64,000 bases of DNA from Erigeron canadensis (taxonomy: Eukaryota > Streptophyta > Magnoliopsida > Asterales > Asteraceae): positions 12,832,501 to 12,896,500 of the forward strand of contig NC_057768.1 of assembly GCF_010389155.1 (NCBI RefSeq), written 5' to 3'. The stretch's first letter is position 1. Each line of letters begins with the position of its first letter. The notes under the pieces were generated by a model. That model was not told the origin of the DNA, did not search any database, and worked only from the letters and a program-made list of their open reading frames with translations. This document shows, one piece after another, positions 23,775 through 36,332 of this stretch. The position numbers and the translations under genes were made by a program.

Positions 23775-24541
23775 TGTTTGTACATTAAACATGGGTTGTC
23801 ATCTCGAGGGGATGAATGGTTAATTTAGGGATTTGCTGGATATTCCCCGGAGGTATAAAGCATGTTGGTGCTTAACGCCATGCAATGTGAATGTGTTTTA
23901 GATTGATGGGTGTTTTTGGTTGTTTGTTGGCGATTCCCCTAAGGTAGGGTTCGTGCCATATACGCCAATAAAATGTATGTGATGTATAGCCGATTATGAT
24001 CATGCTATTGAATAAGTATTTGGATCTGATCGATCATGTTTAGCATGCTCATGGAAGGATATTATCATATCCGATATTCAAGGATGCTTTTGCTTAATCA
24101 TCGTAGGCTGTGAGAGGCTTCGGGACGGAGAGTCGCTGTCTCGCAGCATATTGATATATAGTTGATATATGAGTATATTGTTGTAGGTTGCTGGAGCATC
24201 ACTTGCAGAGAGAAGAGGACGTCCAGATCTGTGTTTGTGTTTTTTGGACAGGAAGAGAATGAGAGTTTAGGCTTAGAACTAATATATATATATATATATA
24301 TATAGGGATGGTTATCTTAGAGAGTAAGTTTAGGGTTTTAGAGAATTTTCTTAATAATATGTCAAATCTTGTATTTAGGACGAGATAAGAGCAAATCTCT
24401 TTAACTTAGGAGGAAGAGATTGAGATAATCTCTTCCATATTTAGATAAGGCTTACAGCGGATACCTTCGTCACGTAGGTTCAGCTCCGTCACGGAGGTCA
24501 GGTTCCACAACGAAGGTTTGGTTTTGTCACGGAGGGTGACA
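23775..24541 (-). repeat. 5' LTR of the decayed Tat element
   Basis: 767 bp, paired with 7615-8371. It contains a TA microsatellite (about 24281-24303) absent from the other copy, and is followed by the TSD TATAC at 24542-24546. Confidence 0.85.
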
Positions 24542-24546
24542 TATAC

Positions 24547-24868
24547 CGACATATACCCTATATATTATATATCATCACCAAAACATTACTAAAGCAAGTA
24601 GCATGGCTGTAGTACTATACTAGTTCATATATATGACATTCCATACATATGTAAAACAAGTTATTATAGTAGCAAATAAATCCACCCTAGACGCTAAACA
24701 GATAAGTCTAATATGAGTAGCATTATAACTATCATTTAATCAGCCATTAATCACCAAAAAACTCGGTAACTTCCAAGCTTCAATAAAACGGTCAAAAGCT
24801 CTTATCCCAACACATCCAACGTTTACTTCAATCGGCATTATTTGGTAGATCTCACTTGCCGCTGCTTG
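24547..24868. other. Remnant of the original locus between two Tat elements
   Basis: About 320 bp belonging to neither element. Its minus strand from 24873 to a stop at 24740-24742 is open and, across the insertion, is in phase with 41018-41108 (see findings). Otherwise AT-rich and featureless. Confidence 0.5.
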
Positions 24869-24873
24869 TGGCC

Positions 24874-26064
24874 TGTTTGAGCATGAGATATCAAACTCAA
24901 TCACAAATGAGATTTAACCATGAAAACCATTAAAACCTCCTACTATGTAGTGCAAACCTATTAAATTCTTTGTGAATCTAAGGTGAATAATGGTTTTCCA
25001 AACGAGATGTTTCGATCTTTGGAGGATATTAAATATTGATGATGCTGATGATTGATTGATGATGATCAATAGATGTTATGTGTGTGAATATGATATATGA
25101 ATGTTGAATGTAACATTGAATTGAATGAATTCTTCTGTCATCCAATGATTGTGTATTTATAGGCATCCAATTAAGGTTATATCGTATATTGGGCCATTGT
25201 CAGAAATGGGCCTGGATCCAAGTACAAGGAATGGAACCTTCGAGAGTCATGCTCAGTCATAAATATATGCGACAAATGTGTTGCGGAGAGTGGTCATGGC
25301 CACGTAATCATGTTCCTTAGCCGATGAGATATCTTTAGGAGAGGGCTTTTGACCACAAGTATATATGTTTATATACTTATAGTTAAATTTATAAATGTAA
25401 GGGAGTTAAATACGTTTCTTCGAGATATACGTGTATTCCACCCACTTGTATAAAAATAATGAGAGATGACCGATGGGAGGTTTCTCTTGTTTACAGTCCC
25501 AAGTCCACTCTCATATTAGCCTTCAACCTTTAGCCCATTTACTCTAGACCATTCTTGTAATGTCATTAGGTTAGTGAAATATGATGTATGCATATCTCCC
25601 AACAATATCCAACAATATTCCCGGATGAAATTAAGGAATCATTATTGTTTCCCCTCTCCTCCTACTAAGCTCTCGTATTCTCTATCTGAACACCTCTCGG
25701 CTAGGTTTCAAGAGATCACTCCCGTTTCTCTCTCCTCTTGGGTATATGTATAACTCTCGATCCTCTCTCCTCTTGAGTAGTTCACAGCTGGATCACACAT
25801 ACATCACTCCCGCTTCTCTCTCCTGGGGAACGAATCTCGACAGAAGACATCCTCAAGGTATATATATATTGCTCTCGTCTCTTTCTCTCTTCCTTAAGCT
25901 TTTCTCTCTTCCTTCCCTTTGTTGCTCCCGATTCTCTCTCTTGCCCTGAGGTCTCGACCTCTCGCTGCTTTCATCAAGAATATCCTTCAATCATTATCAC
26001 TCCCGATCCTCTTTTGACTATATACTACGGGTAAAGATCTAGGGCTCCAAGCCATACCCCTTCA
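24874..26064 (-). repeat. 3' LTR of the second Tat element
   Basis: 1191 bp. It begins TGTTTGAGCATG and ends ACCCCTTCA on the plus strand, with the TGGCC duplication to its left. Its plus strand includes pyrimidine-rich CTCTC-type repeats (about 25650-25960) that run into the antisense gene's upstream region. Confidence 0.95.
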
Positions 26065-27456
26065 AGTCCCCCAAGTTTGGGTTAAAAGCTTCCTTCGAAA
26101 GATTTAGATCCAAACTTATAATTTTCTCTTTTTTATGGTTATCTCAATCTATTGTTTTTCTTTGTTTCTGGATTAAACGACTAGAAGGAGGGGATAATAA
26201 AGGTATAAAACTTTCCAATTGTTTCTTTCTTATATTTCCTGGGTCGTCTTCTTTTTTAATTCTATAAATTATAATTATTTTTGTTTTCTTGAATATTGAA
26301 GCCCCTTTGATCGGTTGTGTCAACGAAATAACAAAGGATTTGTTATCCGTTTTTCTTTACTGCCTTTCTTTTATTACTCGAAGGCAGCAAGAGAAGAAAA
26401 GAGGTAAGGATCTTATCAATTTCTTCTTTCTTTGTTTTGGTTTGTTGTTTTCGGATCTAATCAAGAAATCAGGCAAATAATCCGATAATTTCATCTTTAA
26501 TTGATATATATATGTATATATGTATTTCGCAGGGTGTGTCTGCCTTTTTGAATCATCAGTCATTAGAGTAGAAAAGAAGCTAAATCACTTTTCTTGAGAT
26601 TCTAATTTTTTTTCTCTTTTTCTTGGTGTATGCCGTACTAAAAATAACTGCAGAGGTTTTAGAGAAAGAAATGTAAACATAACTATTGCGGTGGAGAGGG
26701 AAATTGATAACCAATCTTGGGTTATAGTCGATCAAGATAAGGTAATTTTTTCTTCTCTCGATTTTCTTTTTCTCATTCTTATCTTTATTTCGATTTTGTT
26801 CATTGTTTGTCTCATAAGAAATATATACATTGGACAGAGGGTTTCGACAGAGATAGGTACTCCTGGTGGCTGTATTTTTCAGTTGTATTGAAGGTTGGAG
26901 GGTAACACTAGCAGTGGTGCCCGATAGTTCTTTAGTTTCATCTTTGCCTTCAATTTTTTCAGTGATTTTCGGGTATAATACCTTTCTCCTTTTTATTTCA
27001 CTCTCTGCAAACATGTATATATATAAGGATTGTTATCCATACCTATCAATCTTCTTGAACAAGAAATAGTTGTGAATTGATATTTCACTTCTTCAATTTC
27101 AATATTATGCTTTGAAATCGTTATACTGAGATGTTGCTTGTTTGCCATGGCTATGTGGTCGTGAATGTAGCCATGCTACTTGCTTATTTTGCATAGATAA
27201 GAAATACATTGCTATATAAAAATACTGAATGCCCACTATGATTATACACTTATTTTTGTGTTACATATTTTATGTTTCATGATGATTATGCTTGTGACTA
27301 CGTACATATGTGTATGTGATAATGTATGTTCGGATATAGATATGTAGATAACTCGTACATTCTATGGTATTTGTATAAATTTTGTAGGATAAATTTCTTG
27401 ATGTTGTATCCTCATTAGGATTTTTGCTTGACCAAAGGTGCTATTTCCTTCCTTGT
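26065..27456 (+). other. Region between 3' LTR and antisense gene
   Basis: No supported protein. On the plus strand it is the 5' side of the antisense gene and holds several GTAAG/AG-type splice-like sites and short frames (for example 26289-26480), so untranslated exons are possible. The minus-strand polypurine tract occupies its first 12 bases. Confidence 0.4.
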
Positions 27457-29991
27457 CTTTGAAACTTGAAAATTTCGGGAAATAACATTGATAACATTGA
27501 TCCTGTTGGAATTGAGGAAACTAGTAGCTCTAAGGGAGTTTGTAAGATTAGAGGGGTTCCCGAACTTGTTAAAGATTGCGCCTCGGACTTGACTAGTAAA
27601 GACCTTAGGGGATTAGTCAAGAAGTATCCATGCCTATCCAAATTCAACCCTTCTCTCCCGGGTGTAGATGATAGAGCCCATCCCCCGCCTCCTGGGAAGG
27701 TTACCCTTTATAAATCTTTCCTCACCTTGTCCAACCTTAGGGTTCCCTTCACTTCTTTCTTTATTAAAGTCTTGAATCACTATAAGATAGGGGTTGGTCA
27801 GTTACACCTGTTTGCTACCGGGAAGATTGTAGTATTTGAGATGTTACTCAGAGCCTTGGGACTGCCTTTGTCTGTATATATGTTTAGGGAGATGTTTCTT
27901 TTGTTGAGAAGGGGTGATTGGTTTACTTTTGGCCTTAGAGATAAGAATATAAAGTTTATAGAAACCCCTAATAAGGTTCCTATGTGGCGATTTGATTATT
28001 TATTTGTGGATGATACTTTCATTCCCGAGGAGTCGAGGGTTACATTATGTCTGGGTAGGAAAGTAGATGACAAGGCCTTGAATAAGAAGGTGAATGCTAG
28101 AGTTCCCAAGAGAATGCTCAACAAGGATTGCTATGCCACACTTTGTTTTCTTCCTACTATTCCGCATCGTTCCTTTTACCCCGAGGGTATGTTGGCCATG
28201 GCTGGGATTAGCCCGGATTGGGATTGGACTGAGATCCCCATTCTTAGGAAGAAATCTTCTGGAGAATGTAAAATCTTTATCCTTAGCTTTTATTATATGC
28301 ATGCTTGCTATATTTTATCTTTCCTTTTAACTTTTTTAATTTTATTTTTCAGACTTGACCTTAATGGAAGCGCTGGATATCGACCTGGCTGATTTGGAGA
28401 TTCCTAGTTTTCAGCCGAAGAAGGCATTAGTTGTACGTGAGCAAGTTGATGAGGTTGTTCCTCTTAGGCCTGACACATGGCAGGATGGTTATGATTGTGG
28501 GGATGTTTTTGATGAGGGTGTTCAGCCTTCTTTACATGGTGACTCACAGCCTGAGGGTGCTACTCGTTTTGACTTTACATCCCTCACTTCGGCTAATCAA
28601 GATGATGATGATCCCCCTTTTACTGCTCCTCATCACGAAAGTAAATGTTATCTTCTAAGTCATATATATACTTTTGTTTATGTGAGCTCAAGTATTGTAT
28701 ATAGACTAATTTATATTTGTTTTATGTAGACCTTCGTGGAGACACTTCCGTTGAGGGAGATGCTCTATTAGATATTAAAGAAGAGGATGGGCATGTTTCC
28801 TCCCTAGGTAGGAAGAGACAAGGGGAAATTCTTGTTGGTGATTCTACTAAGTGTCAGAAGATTTCTGCTTTCTCTTCAGCTTTAGCCACTTGTTCACTTG
28901 ATCTTAGCCTTTCTTTGCCCTCTATTTCTGCCAGTGACCTTCCTCCCAGTGGTCCAGATGCTCCCTTTATTTGCGGGAGTGTTATTGCTCCTGATGGTAG
29001 CCGTGTGGTTCTTCTTCGTGATAATGATTATGGTGTTCTTAAGAAAGTTGTAAGTGAGAAAATTGTGGAAGAGGATTCTTCTCCCTCCGCTCCATTCCTG
29101 CCTGTGAGACATGGCTCTACTCAGGTTTCCAGCTATGCTTCAGAATTCAACAGGGGGCTAGGTACCCATAGGTATGTTTTTCCCAAGCCTCTTACCTTGA
29201 GGGATGATGTTAGTACTCCTCTTCAGGCTAGGGCGGTTATTGAGGCGATGACTCCTCCAGTTGTGGGCATTGAGTATGGACATAGGACCTTAAAGGAGCT
29301 TGCTGGTAGGCTTCATTACCATGCCTATCATGCCGCTGTCATAGGTGCTTCATATCATACAGTTGTGGATGAAAAAATTAGTCGCCTTGAGGAGGATAGG
29401 AAGGTTTTACTTGACAATGCTGAGAAGTTTGAGGGTGTTATTAAGGAGAAGGATGAAGTGATTTCTAAGTTTGCTTGTGACTTGGAGGAGAGGAAGAAGG
29501 AGCTTGCTGGAGTTAGAGTTGATGTTGAGAGGCTTGGGATGGATCACACCGAGTCCAAGTCTGAGGTGGAGAGACTCGGGGAGGAGCTCATTAAGGAGAA
29601 GAGTATGGGGGAAGAAGGAGATGCCTTCCTTAGTGCCTTTCCAGACTTGTTTAGGAGGTTACTTACCCATCCTGATTTCCATAATCCTCTTAAAGAATAT
29701 AATAATGCTGCTTTGTTAGCTGGGAAGCTTAGGGGTAGTATTGAGGTGCATAATTTGTTGAAGGAACGTCATGGTGATTCTCTCGTTCTTAAGGATTTTC
29801 CTTTCTTACATAGAAAGGCTAAAGAGAATCTTGAAGCGAAGAATAAGACATTTAGTGCCAAGAATTTTCCCATTGTGGATAAGGTTCCTTCCTTAGCCCG
29901 TTCCATGGGCATTTCTCATCTTCTGCAGCACATTTCTTCCTCTTCTTCATCGTCTGCAGCAACAGCTACTATGGATCTTCCCCAGCCTTGA
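27457..29991 (+). CDS. Spliced antisense gene of the Tat element (putative gypsy-type transposon domain)
   Basis: Three frames join cleanly if two introns with GT-AG ends are removed: 28268-28352 and 28641-28729. From codon 27466 the spliced frame is 783 codons without a stop. The first exon carries the plant domain called putative gypsy-type transposon domain (PF04195-like), with KIRGVPELVKDCASDLTSKD, HPPPPGKVTLYKSF and GDWFTFGLRD. The third exon ends in a coiled coil (about 29370-29610) and a Ser-rich tail. The true start is uncertain: the open frame follows a TGA at 27454-27456, position 27466 is TTG, and the first in-frame ATG is at 27841, inside the domain. Convergent with pol (660 bp apart). 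Its function in Tat elements is unknown. Confidence 0.7.
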
Positions 29992-30649
29992 CTTCCTTGT
30001 TGCATTTTAGCAGTTATGGCTTTCTTTACATACTTTTCTATTTGATTATTGTAAGGCTTGTGCCTTTGTGACTTATTTTATTCCTTAGTGTAGCTTTTGA
30101 ACTTATATTTTTGTGTATTGTAATGTGATGGATTTGATTGATATGCATATTTTGACTTTTCATAATTTGTTATGAATGAAAGTTCTTTAGGTTAACCTTA
30201 TTTATTTATTACTCGAGTATCACTTCCAAAACTCCAATAGATAAAAAGACGAGAAAATTATCTATGTATTCAGCCAATTGTTTTTGCTTTTTATATCTTA
30301 CAAGATAATTCATCCAAGGATGTACCTTGGGATTTTGGAAAATTTTTGGCTAGCATTGTTAATTTCCTATGCTTGACCCCATGTTCAAGACTTTGTTCTC
30401 AACTTGTGAATGCAAATTGCAAAAAATCCAAATAGCTTTAAACTTTTTTGAAGAAGATCACTAATATATTCATGGTATAAAAGGAATAAAATATATATAT
30501 GGGATACATAGATCAGACCATAAAGAGTAATTTTCATTGATAATTTCATAGATATGAAGGAAATATTCTTTTCTTTGAAAGATAAATACAAACATGATTC
30601 ATTGATCAAATAAAGATAAATGGGATACATAGATCCATGATATTGTTGA
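29992..30649. other. Spacer between antisense gene and pol
   Basis: The two genes end tail to tail here. The sequence is AT-rich with no supported gene. It would hold the 3' untranslated regions of both transcripts. GGGATACATAGATC-type sequence occurs twice (about 30500 and 30622). Confidence 0.5.
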
Positions 30650-32711
30650 TTAAACATAACATTTTTTCAAATTCATCCCGTTCCATGTTCGGGGTACGGG
30701 GTAACCATCAAGTTCAGCCAAAATATATGAGCCATCTCCATTTGCTTCTTTAACCAAGTATGGTCCTTCCCAGTTGGGTCCAAGCTTTCCCAAGTCTTCC
30801 ATTCTACTTGCTTCATTTTTCCTCCAAACATAGTCCCCCGACTTGAAAGATATAGGGTGGACTCTTTTATTGTAATATTTAGCCATTTTTTGCTTATTTT
30901 CAGCCAATTTGATGTGAGAGACTTCTCTCCTCTCTTCAATGACATTCAAGTTTTCTCTCAAACTGTCTTCATTTTGGGCTGGATTGAAACTTATGATGCA
31001 ATGGCTTGGAATACTTAGTTCTGGTGGGATTACTGCTTCAGTTCCATACACAAGGCTAAATGGTGTTTCCAGGGTACTTCCTCTTGGGGTAGTCCGGTGG
31101 ACCCAAAGTACTCCAGAAAGCTCATCTACCCATACGGACCTACATCTCCCCAGCCTTGCCTTAATTCCTCCCACTATTGCTTTATTCATTACTTCTGCTT
31201 GGCCATTTGCTTGAGGATGAGCAACAGAAGTGAACACTTGTCGAATGTCCATGTCTTCACACCAAGTCTTGAAGGGATTTTCAGCAAATTGTTTTCCATT
31301 ATCACTAACCAGGACGTGAGGCACTCTGAAACGACAGACTATGTATTCCCACACGAAGTTGATTACTCTTTGGCCAGTGATGGTTGCCAATGGTTTGGCT
31401 TCAACCCATTTTGAAAAGTAATCCACTGCAACTATTACGAACTTTACATTTCCAACTCCGGTTGGGAATGAGCCCATAATATCAATTCCCCACTTGTAAA
31501 ATGGCCAGGCAGTGTTAACTGGGATGAGATCTTGTTTTGGCATCCTTGAGATTGGAGCATGTATCTGGCATGATTCACATTTTTCTATCTCTTCTTTGGC
31601 ATCTTTATTCATTGAAGGCCAATAATAGCCAAGTCTCATTATTTTGGTGGCAATAGACCTTGGTCCAGCATGAATTCCACATGTGCCCTCATGAACTTCT
31701 TGAATGAGTCTTTGTGCTTGAGAGGGACCTACACATCGGAGATGTGGACCTAGGAAAGATTTTCTGAACAATTTATCTTCCATAATAAGATACATTGGTG
31801 CCTTCATCCTTACCTTCTGAGCTTCGTGGTTGTCTTCTGGAAGTACCTCATTCTTGATGAAGTTGTAGATTGGAGTCATCCAACTATCTTCTTCTTCTTC
31901 TTCAACTTGTGAAACTTCGTTTCCTCTTACTATTGATTTTTCTTGTAAAACTTCTACTAAAACTTCTTTGGTGAGATGGGCAAAAGTTAAAGAAGCTAAT
32001 TTGCTTAGAGCATCTGCTTTCTTATTCTGGTTTCTTGGAATTTGTTCAATATCAAAGGATTCAAATTCTCCAATGAGTTTCCTTGTCTCTTCTAAATAAA
32101 GTTGCATTGAAGCTTGATTTGCCTCGAATGTTCCATTGATCTTATTTGCCACCAATTGGGAATCCACAAACACTTGGATCTTTTTTACTTCCATCTTTCT
32201 TGCCATCCTTAATCCCGTAAGGAGAGCTTCATACTCTACTTCATTATTTGATGCTGGAAAGTTGAATCGTAGAGCATAAGTGTATTCCCTTTCTTCTGGG
32301 TCAATTAGGATGAGACCTGCTCCTGAACCTTCTTGATTTGATGCTCCATTAGTGAAGAGGGTCCACTTTGGGCTTTTCTCTTGTTGATATGCTTCCACTT
32401 CCCTTCCTGAAACATCTGAGGAGTCAATTTCTGCCAAGAAATCAACCAATATTTGGCCCTTTATGGACGTTCTTGGGTAAAAACTTATTTCATGTTCCCC
32501 AAGCTCAATAGCCCACTTGGCTAATCTGCCGGATACTTCGGGTTTGGCCAATACTTGCCTTATTGGTTTGTCGGTCAGAACCCAGATCGGGTGACCTTGA
32601 CAAGGCAAGGGCCAATTTTTCCACGCATGGATAGTTTATTTCTGGGCCTTTTAAGGCTCTGCTCACAAAGTATATTGGCATTTGGCCATTGCTTCTTTCT
32701 GCAAGTAACAC
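30650..32711 (-). pseudogene. Tat pol: RNase H, second RNase H, integrase
   Basis: One long frame (32608 to 30650, 652 codons) follows a shifted short piece (32711-32505) holding the end of the first RNase H. It contains a second, archaeal-type RNase H typical of Tat elements: FTNGASN where the family has an Asp-Gly pair, then NNEVEYEAL, FVDSQLV and KADALSKL. Integrase follows: zinc part with GIHAGPRSIA and CESCQ, catalytic residues in WGIDIMGS, VSDNGKQF and NGQAEVMNK, and a C-terminal FKSGDYVWRKN and GPYLVKEANGDG. The integrase looks intact. The Asp-to-Asn change in the second RNase H should weaken it. Confidence 0.9.
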
Positions 32712-33070
32712 TGTAGAGACACATTATTTAGATGCAGCAAGGTAAAGAGTAAGTGTTTCACCTGCTATTGGAGCCGTGAGAGTTGGAAGATCGGCAAGAA
32801 ATTTCTTCATGTCTTGGAATGCTCCTTCTGCCTCTTCTGACCATGAGAAGTCTTGTTTTCTCAAGCATCCTTTCAAGGTTCTGAAGAAAGGTAAAGATCT
32901 TTCTGCAGACTTGGAAAGAAATCTTGCTAAAGCAGCCAACTTGCCATTGAGACTTTGTACTTGTTTCTTGGTTCTGGGGATGGCATATTTATGACTGCTT
33001 GAATTTTCTTGGGATTTGCATTGATTCCCTTTGGAGTGACTATATGCCCCAGGAACTTTCCTTCCTCCAT
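32712..33070 (-). pseudogene. Tat pol: thumb and connection region, frameshifted
   Basis: After a stop just past KLNPSKCSF the minus strand continues as MEEGKFLGHIVTPKGINANP, then shifts frame to SAERSLPFFRTLKGC, FSWSEEAEGAFQDMK and ETLTLYLAAS. This is the expected order for the Ty3 thumb and RNase H start. At least two shifts and a stop lie here, so reverse transcriptase and integrase cannot be made as one chain. Confidence 0.75.
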
Positions 33071-33904
33071 CTAAAAGCTACACTTAGATGGGTTTAGCTT
33101 CATGTTAATGTTTCTTAAAGTGTCAAAAGTTTCTTGTATATCAGCCAACATCATTTCCTCTGCATGACTTTTTATGACGATATCATCTACATATGCTTCT
33201 ATATTTCTCCCCACTTGATCCTTGAAAGCTTTGTCTATCAACCGCTGGTAAGTAGCTCCGGCATTTTTTAAACCGAGAGGCATTTTCTTGAAGCAATAGA
33301 TTCCTTGATCAGTGTGGAAAGCTGTCTTGTCTTCGTCTATCCTTTTCATGGAGATTTGATGATATCCTTTGTAAGCATCTAAAAAGCATTTTAGTCTAAA
33401 CCCATCAAGTGATTCTACCTTCCAATCAATCTCTGGGAGAGGATAGTTATCTTTTGCGCAAGCTTTGTTTATATCTTTGAAATCTACACAAAGTCTCCAG
33501 GAACCATCCGGCTTCTTTACCATGACTGGGTTGGCCACCCAAGTTTGGTACTTTACTTCTCTTAATATCCTTGCTTCAACCATTTGATTAACTTGTTCAA
33601 TTGCCGACTTGCTTCTATCTTGGGACATTCCCCTATTTTTCTGTCTTATCGGGGGTATGTTGGGACTGGCATTTAATGCATGCTCCGCTAACTCTCTTGG
33701 GACTCCAGTCATGTCGGATGTTGCAAAAATGTCTAGATTGTTTTTCAATAAGTTTATTAATTCTTCCTTGGTTTTTCTTGGGAGTTGCGACCCAATGATT
33801 ACGAGTTGATCAGGAAATTTCTTATTGACAATTACCTTTTCTTCGGGACCATCTTGCTTTTGATCTTGCAACTGCTCCATCTTTTTTGGTAAAACTTTTT
33901 CTAC
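33071..33904 (-). pseudogene. Tat reverse transcriptase
   Basis: The minus strand is open from the stop at 33905-33907 to 33071. It has the full fingers and palm of a Ty3 reverse transcriptase: VANPVMVKKPDGSWRLCVDF, KDNYPLPEID, FLDAYKGYHQI, TAFHTDQGIYCFKKMPLGLK, and the catalytic box YVDDIVIKS. It copies element RNA into DNA in the cytoplasmic particle. The upstream stop separates it from protease. In intact relatives the whole of gag-pol or pro-pol is one frame. Confidence 0.9.
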
Positions 33905-34492
33905 CTACTTACATTCCTCGGGCCAAGTCATGCATCCTCGAATGGTGGCCACTCCCGAGGGGGTTGGGAATTTTACCATTCCATGGATGGTTGAGGGAAT
34001 TGCTCCAAACTTTTGCATTGAGGGTCTGCCCAATATAACGTTATAGAACGATGGAGCCTTTATAATCACGAAATCAACAAGTTCAATTCTATGGAAAGGG
34101 TATTCTCCCACCATGACTTCCATAGTAACTTCCCCCACTGGCCAGTTAGATTCTCTCATGAAACTAACAAGTTCCATCCTTGATGGACGCCTGAGGACTT
34201 TGATTCTTTGGGGTAACTTTTGGAAACAATGTTCATATATTATATCTGGTGAGCTTCCATTGTCCAAGTATACCCTTCCTACCTCAAAGTTTGCTACCCT
34301 AGCTTGTATTACCACCGGGTCAGAGGAAACAACCTTTACTGGAGGGAAAGAGATTGAAACCCTCCTCCATGGCTCAAGAACCTCTGCTTTTCTTTTTTCA
34401 TATTTAGATTTTCCTCTTATCATGTATACATGGCCATCAGGTGGTGGTGGTCTATCATTTCTCCCATCCTTCTTTTGCCAAGTGTAAGTTTT
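33905..34492 (-). pseudogene. Tat aspartic protease
   Basis: Open from the gag stop to 33905. The translation includes PVVIQARVANFEVGRVYLDN followed by GSSPDIIYEHCF, the retropepsin active-site region, then VILGRPSMQKFGAIPSTIHG, the conserved second half. The active-site triplet reads Asp-Asn-Gly where an Asp-Ser/Thr/Gly-Gly form is expected, so the catalytic Asp is present but its neighbour is unusual. It would cut the gag-pol polyprotein. In-frame stops bound it on both sides. Confidence 0.8.
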
Positions 34493-35389
34493 CTAAACTT
34501 GAGCAGCTCTTTTTCCTTGCTTTGTGCCAGGTACTAAGTACTCCAATTTTCCCTCATCTAAGGCTCTCTTTATCTCGATCTTGAGCTCTCTACAGGCATT
34601 TGTTTCATGACCGTGGTCTTCATGGAATTCGCAGTATTTTGACATGTCTTTCTTTCCAGATCTGTGTATCATTGGTCGGGGAGGTTTAAAATCTTCAGCC
34701 ACTCTCTCCGTCTTAAAATTTTCTCTTGGAGACTTTACTAAGTTGATTACTCTGTCATAAGGAATATTTCTTCTTACCCTTCTATCATCTCTCCTTTCTT
34801 CCCTCCTTTTAGTATCTCTATGATCAAACCTTCTATCGTTTCTTCTAGCATCATATCTTCCACCCGAACCTCCCGACATCCCAAGACTTCCTCCAGGCCT
34901 ATCCTTCCCAACTGCCCCTTTTACGAGGAGGGCAGTTTCCCTGGAGCGAATGAAATCGAAAGCCCTATCGGTAGCTTTTCCATAGGTCAATGGGATTCTC
35001 TTGCTTAAATCGTCCTGTAGGTCGCCAGGGAGCAATGCCAAAGTAAAACCTGAGACTTGCTGGCTTTCAGGAAGGCTTGGTATTTTCTGGCACTCCTTAG
35101 TGTATCTTGCGATGAAATCCCTCAAGGATTCACCACCTTTTTGCCTAATCAAGTGAGCTTCAAGGTGGCTTCTCTGACGCTTTCTCTGTTGGGCAAACTG
35201 AGCTATGAATTTTTTCTTCAAATCCGCATAGTCTTCTATGCTTTTCTCTGGAAGTTTAGTGAACCACTCTAATGCATAACCTTGTAAGGTACCCGGGAAT
35301 AAGTGACATGCTACGGGGTCCACCCATTTTTCTGTTAATACGGCCTGATCATAGATGGCAAGGTGATCTTCTGGGTCTCTAGTTCCATC
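34493..35389 (-). pseudogene. Tat gag, C-terminal part
   Basis: This starts at the left TSD of the CACTA insertion and stays open to a TAG at 34493-34495. It contains the Ty3 capsid domain (DPEDHLAIYDQAVLTEKW, GYALEWFTKLPEKSI, FIAQFAQQRKRQRS, GESLRDFIARYTKEC), an Arg/Asp-rich stretch and a zinc knuckle of the Tat form CEFHEDHGHETNAC. Its first codon is in phase with the last codon of the gag fragment at 38845, so the CACTA split one continuous frame. Confidence 0.9.
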
Positions 35390-35580
35390 CACTACTAGAA
35401 AAAATGTCTTTAATGACACCGATTGCGTGTCATAAAAGAGGTCAGATGACACGCTTTTTGGTGTCATAAATCGACCCGTCATGGTTTATGACACGCATTT
35501 CGCGTGTCATGAATTTATGACACGCTTTTACGACACACTTTTATGACACTATATTATGACACTTTTTTTGCGTGTCATGG
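35390..35580. repeat. CACTA terminal and subterminal repeats, left
   Basis: Terminal CACTACTAGAAAAA is followed by about ten copies of ATGACAC or GTGTCAT in both orientations. The right-end counterpart is at about 38690-38841. Confidence 0.9.
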
Positions 35581-36175
35581 TTCAAATTTTTTTTTTTTAA
35601 AAAAATATCTTTATAAAATTACTAATATCCACACAACTGCAAGTTATTTTAAAATTCTAAAATTAACCATAAAAGTTTACAACCACTAATTTATATAGAA
35701 TTCAAGAACGATAAATGAAGACCAAAGCCAGTAGCATCATCATCCACATTCTTGTGCCCTTCTTTTATACCCTTGTCTTTACCATGACATATAATATCGC
35801 CAAATGTGTCGTATTTCTGCATATAGCAAGAAAACCCAAGTTATAAGGACAACAAACAGAAGACCTGCAGATTCGCCAATACAAGTCGCAGATGTTAAAA
35901 ACTGGATCATCTTTCTAATTTTAAAATGAGAAGTAATATTTTAAAAACTGCATAAAGCTGACCACAAAGAAAGAAGAAAAAGAACATAAAACACTGTCAA
36001 CAAAATGAACAGTTTATGTAATTCCATAAAAATTTTGATAATAATAAAAACTTACAGGAACGGCCTATACTGGAACAGTGTTTTCCTTCATTAGATATAT
36101 ATTGATTGAAATTCAGGTAAGGTTATATATACATAATGTAAACAAAATTGAGACATAGATGTTATCCAAGCTGAC

Positions 36176-36332
36176 CTCTGGCTTGTTCTTAATGCTTTTA
36201 GCACGGTGTGCATAACCTAGAGTATTCAATGTTTCTTCTAGACAATGAGTAGATGGAGAAACCATTGCAATGATGCAAGATTTGGTCTTTCCACCAAGTG
36301 AATACCGTAGCAGCCTTGTCAGCTTACTATCC
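36176..36332 (-). pseudogene. Captured kinesin-5 exon (end of motor domain)
   Basis: The minus strand reads [20 protein letters not shown], then [20 protein letters not shown] and KSIKNKPE, the highly conserved end of a kinesin-5 (BIMC) motor domain. It is bounded by a CACAG acceptor at 36333 and a GT donor after 36176, so intron borders came with it. The intact protein is a mitotic spindle motor. This piece is an isolated fragment. Confidence 0.85.

Larger units (their letters stand above)
7615..24541 (-). mobile_element. Decayed Tat-like Ty3 retrotransposon
   Basis: Near-identical terminal repeats at 7615-8371 and 23775-24541 are bounded by the 5-bp duplication TATAC (7610-7614 and 24542-24546). 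A primer-binding site beginning TGGCGCCATCC reads leftward from the right LTR (about 23756-23772), and a polypurine tract (CAGGGGGGTT on the minus strand, 8381-8390) lies inside the left LTR, so the element runs on the minus strand. Only relics of pol remain: reverse transcriptase near 8.8 and 20.3 kb and integrase near 18.7 kb. The interior carries a large tandem duplication, minisatellites and a younger copia element (9918-18148). It cannot make its own proteins. Confidence 0.85.

Noticed and set aside
27466..27468. TTG as the true start of the antisense gene
   Set aside because: Plant nuclear genes rarely start at TTG; the real start may be in an upstream exon or at the ATG at 27841, so I leave it open.
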